The notes beneath the pieces are model-generated. The model searched no databases and was not told the DNA's origin. It saw only the letters and a list, made by a program, of their open reading frames with translations. A DNA stretch of 7,418 nt from assembly GCA_050698355.1 (NCBI GenBank), contig JBOHBN010000311.1, positions 1 through 7,418 of the forward strand, in the 5' to 3' direction. The position numbers and the translations under genes were made by a program. Shown in pieces: positions 6,130 to 7,418 of this stretch. The first letter of the stretch is position 1. Each line of letters starts with the position of its first letter. This DNA comes from JBOHBN01 sp050698355. GTDB lineage: Bacteria > Actinomycetota > Actinomycetes > Streptosporangiales > WHST01.

Positions 6130-6449
6130 CAAGCGCCGCCCGCAGAGAGGGCTGGACGTGGTCGCTGCCCAAAGGCCACCCGGTCGGCCGCTTACGCGCT
6201 GCAAGTCGGGCCGAAATGGTGACCTGTAGCGGAGTCAATCGTGTTCAACCCCCACAATCGGCAGCAGGCGTCCACTACTGATCGGATCTGAGACGTCCAC
6301 CACGGACACCGGCCAAGAAGCACCGTCACGGCATGTTCGTGCAGGTCACGCCGCCGAGGCGACACGCCCACCGGGAAGCGTCCAAAACCCGCGTCCAAAA
6401 CCAGTGTGTCGGCGAGCGCCTGTCGGCCGTTTCCGAGACGATCCTGGGC
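6130..6449. other. Gene-free stretch upstream of serine recombinase
   Basis: I see no gene here. A plus-strand frame from ATG 6333 is continuous with the recombinase but adds 39 residues with no similarity to the family. A minus-strand frame (6192-6506) has no convincing protein content. The stretch holds a 12-bp tandem repeat (6378-6402) and is where a recombination site for the downstream enzyme would be expected. Confidence 0.4.
6378..6402. repeat. Tandem 12-bp direct repeat, possible recombinase site
   Basis: GCGTCCAAAACC occurs exactly at 6378-6389 and 6391-6402 (period 13), ending 47 bases before the recombinase start. The AAAA cores are unusual in this GC-rich DNA. It could be part of a res-like site, an operator for the recombinase gene, or an iteron-like remnant. 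No inverted half-site typical of a resolvase subsite was recognised with confidence. Confidence 0.6.
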
Positions 6450-7010
6450 ATGGCACGCATCGGGTACGCGCGGGTCTCCACCCGCAACCAGCACGAGGAC
6501 TCCCAACTCGACGAACTCACCGCCGCCGGCTGCCAGCCCATCTACATCGATAAGGCGTCGGGCAAGCTCGCCGCCCGCCCACAGTGGGACGAATGCCGCC
6601 GCTACCTCCGGCCCGGAGACGAGCTCGTCATCACGCGGCTGTCGCGGCTCGCCCGGTCAGTACGCCACCTGACCGAGGTCACCGCCGACCTCGAAGACCG
6701 CGGCGTCGACCTGATCGTGCTCAAACAAGGCATCGACACCACCACCCCCGCCGGGCGGCTGCTGTTTCACCTGCTGGGGTCGATCGACGAGTTCACCGCC
6801 GACCTCATCTCCGAAGGCACCGTCGAGGGCCTCACCGCCGCCCGCGCCCGCGGCCGCACAGGTGGTCGACCCACCGTGGTCACCCCGGCCAAGATCGAGG
6901 TCGCTCGGACCATGCTCGGCGACGGGCAGCACACGATGGTCGAGATCGCTGCCCGCACTATCGGCGTCAGCCGCTCGACGCTGTACCGGCACCTCGCCGA
7001 CCGCCAGTAG
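6450..7010 (+). CDS. Serine recombinase, resolvase/invertase family
   Basis: A 186-residue protein of typical TnpR/Hin size that performs site-specific recombination through a covalent 5'-phosphoserine link. The catalytic domain begins MARIGYARVSTRNQ, with Arg8 and nucleophile Ser10. Arg43 (AARPQW), Arg66 and Arg69 (RLSRLARS) fill the other conserved arginine positions; the acidic residue found there in gamma-delta resolvase (Asp67) is Ser65 here, as in some relatives. The dimer helix is about 100-135 (PAGRLLFHLLGSIDEFTADL) and the C-terminal helix-turn-helix is about 162-182 (TMVEIAARTIGVSRSTLYRH). ATG 6450 is chosen because the family motif starts there; no good Shine-Dalgarno is visible. 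No transposase, invertible segment or partner gene lies in the window, so whether it is a resolvase, an invertase or an orphan cannot be decided. Confidence 0.9.
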   Translation: MARIGYARVSTRNQHEDSQLDELTAAGCQPIYIDKASGKLAARPQWDECRRYLRPGDELVITRLSRLARSVRHLTEVTADLEDRGVDLIVLKQGIDTTTPAGRLLFHLLGSIDEFTADLISEGTVEGLTAARARGRTGGRPTVVTPAKIEVARTMLGDGQHTMVEIAARTIGVSRSTLYRHLADRQ

Positions 7011-7090
7011 AAGAGCAACAACACGGCGACGCAGGTTCAAAGCTGCACCCCGAGCCGTGAGCGCGGGTCTGTGATGACCAAACCTTCCCA

Positions 7091-7108
7091 GCCCACCGGC
7101 GGGGTGGC
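7091..7108 (+). terminator. Weak hairpin after the recombinase gene
   Basis: CCACC (7093-7097) and GGTGG (7103-7107) form a 5-bp GC stem with a 5-base loop, in the 169-base gap between the recombinase and the MetE-like gene. It is short and has no T-run. I see no recognisable SAM or cobalamin riboswitch in the gap. Confidence 0.2.
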
Positions 7109-7179
7109 TAACGTATCCGGCATTCGTCCGGTCCCCGGTTTGGAGGCCGAGCTGCCCAACGATTTCGCCTGGAGGAGTC

Positions 7180-7418
7180 ATGCAGCGCAGCACAGATCGC
7201 ATCCTGACCACACACACCGGCAGTTTGCCTCGTCCGGCCGAGCTCGAAGAAGCGATGTTGAAGTCGCTGGAGGGCGAGCAGCAAGACCCCACGCGCATGC
7301 GCAGCCTCGTGCACGACGCCACGGTCGAGGTGGTGCGTCGTCAGGTCGACTGTGGGGTGGATATTGTCAACGACGGCGAGTACGGCAAGGCCTCGTACTC
7401 CACCTACGTGCAGCAGCG
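7180..7418 (+). CDS. MetE-like protein, cobalamin-independent methionine synthase family (5' part)
   Basis: The frame opens at ATG 7180, just after GGAGGAG (7171-7177), and runs off the right edge with 79 complete codons. The N-terminus MQRSTDRILTTHTGSLPRP is the hallmark opening of the short, single-domain MetE C-terminal-like (UROD/MetE TIM-barrel) proteins, often annotated as methionine synthase II or 5-methyltetrahydropteroyltriglutamate-homocysteine methyltransferase. DIVNDGEYGK fits the conserved second strand. Zinc ligands lie downstream and are not visible, so methyltransferase activity and substrate cannot be judged; many of these short homologues act on other substrates or are of unknown function. 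It is not obviously linked to the rph unit. Confidence 0.8.
   Translation, partial: MQRSTDRILTTHTGSLPRPAELEEAMLKSLEGEQQDPTRMRSLVHDATVEVVRRQVDCGVDIVNDGEYGKASYSTYVQQ

Noticed and set aside
6333..6449. A 39-residue N-terminal extension of the serine recombinase from ATG 6333
   Set aside because: The conserved family N-terminus starts at MARIGYARVS (6450); the extension is basic, unpatterned and would cover the tandem repeat.
7098..7140. A Tn3-type terminal inverted repeat near GGGGTGGCTAACG
   Set aside because: It starts with GGGG but lacks the rest of the 38-bp pattern and the TAAG ending, and no partner copy is seen in the window.
1..7418. CRISPR arrays, tRNA or rRNA genes, toxin-antitoxin pairs, retron or other defence modules
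   Set aside because: No regular repeat-spacer series, no tRNA cloverleaf and no matching protein families were found on either strand.

Overview
The window is GC-rich DNA with strong G/C preference at third codon positions, GTG starts and no trace of T-rich terminators. Together with a rifamycin-associated element (RAE), an ISAs1-family transposase relic, an RsbW-like ATPase fragment and a plasmid-type helix-turn-helix protein, this points to an actinomycete (Actinomycetota; a Pseudonocardia/Frankia-like genome is a guess). The mix of broken genes, an IS relic, a lone serine recombinase and an antibiotic-resistance gene looks like accessory DNA: a plasmid, an integrated element or a resistance island.

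Layout. (1) Positions 1-418 hold no convincing gene, only an open fragment on the minus strand at the left edge. (2) 419-1375 (+) is a helix-turn-helix protein that resembles plasmid replication-associated proteins; its N-terminus is doubtful. (3) 1396-2252 (-) is a decayed zone. The C-terminal remnant of a histidine-kinase-like ATPase (RsbW type) abuts an ISAs1-family insertion sequence whose transposase has three single-base frameshifts and a large internal deletion. (4) 2370-5190 (-) is the core: a full-length 867-residue rifampin phosphotransferase (rph) with intact catalytic motifs, followed 43 bases later by a short truncated SnoaL-like ORF. (5) 5191-5324 is the divergent control region, with a near-perfect RAE and a candidate TetR operator. 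(6) 5325-5963 (+) is a TetR-family regulator, followed by a 48-codon truncated ORF with a perfect ribosome binding site and a hairpin. (7) 6450-7010 (+) is a 186-residue serine recombinase of the resolvase/invertase type, with a 12-bp tandem repeat upstream. (8) 7180 to the right edge (+) is the start of a MetE-like (cobalamin-independent methionine synthase family) protein.

How it works together. The coherent unit is rph plus its control region. The kinase inactivates rifamycins by ATP-dependent phosphorylation, the RAE is the expected rifamycin-responsive element, and the divergent TetR gene could add a second layer of control. The flanking genes look like independent mobile-element cargo or debris. 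I see no clearly new system. The most notable points are the RAE plus TetR arrangement, and a run of single-base G/C-homopolymer insertions that explains all four frameshifts in the decayed zone (and possibly a fifth), which could be either real decay or sequencing error.
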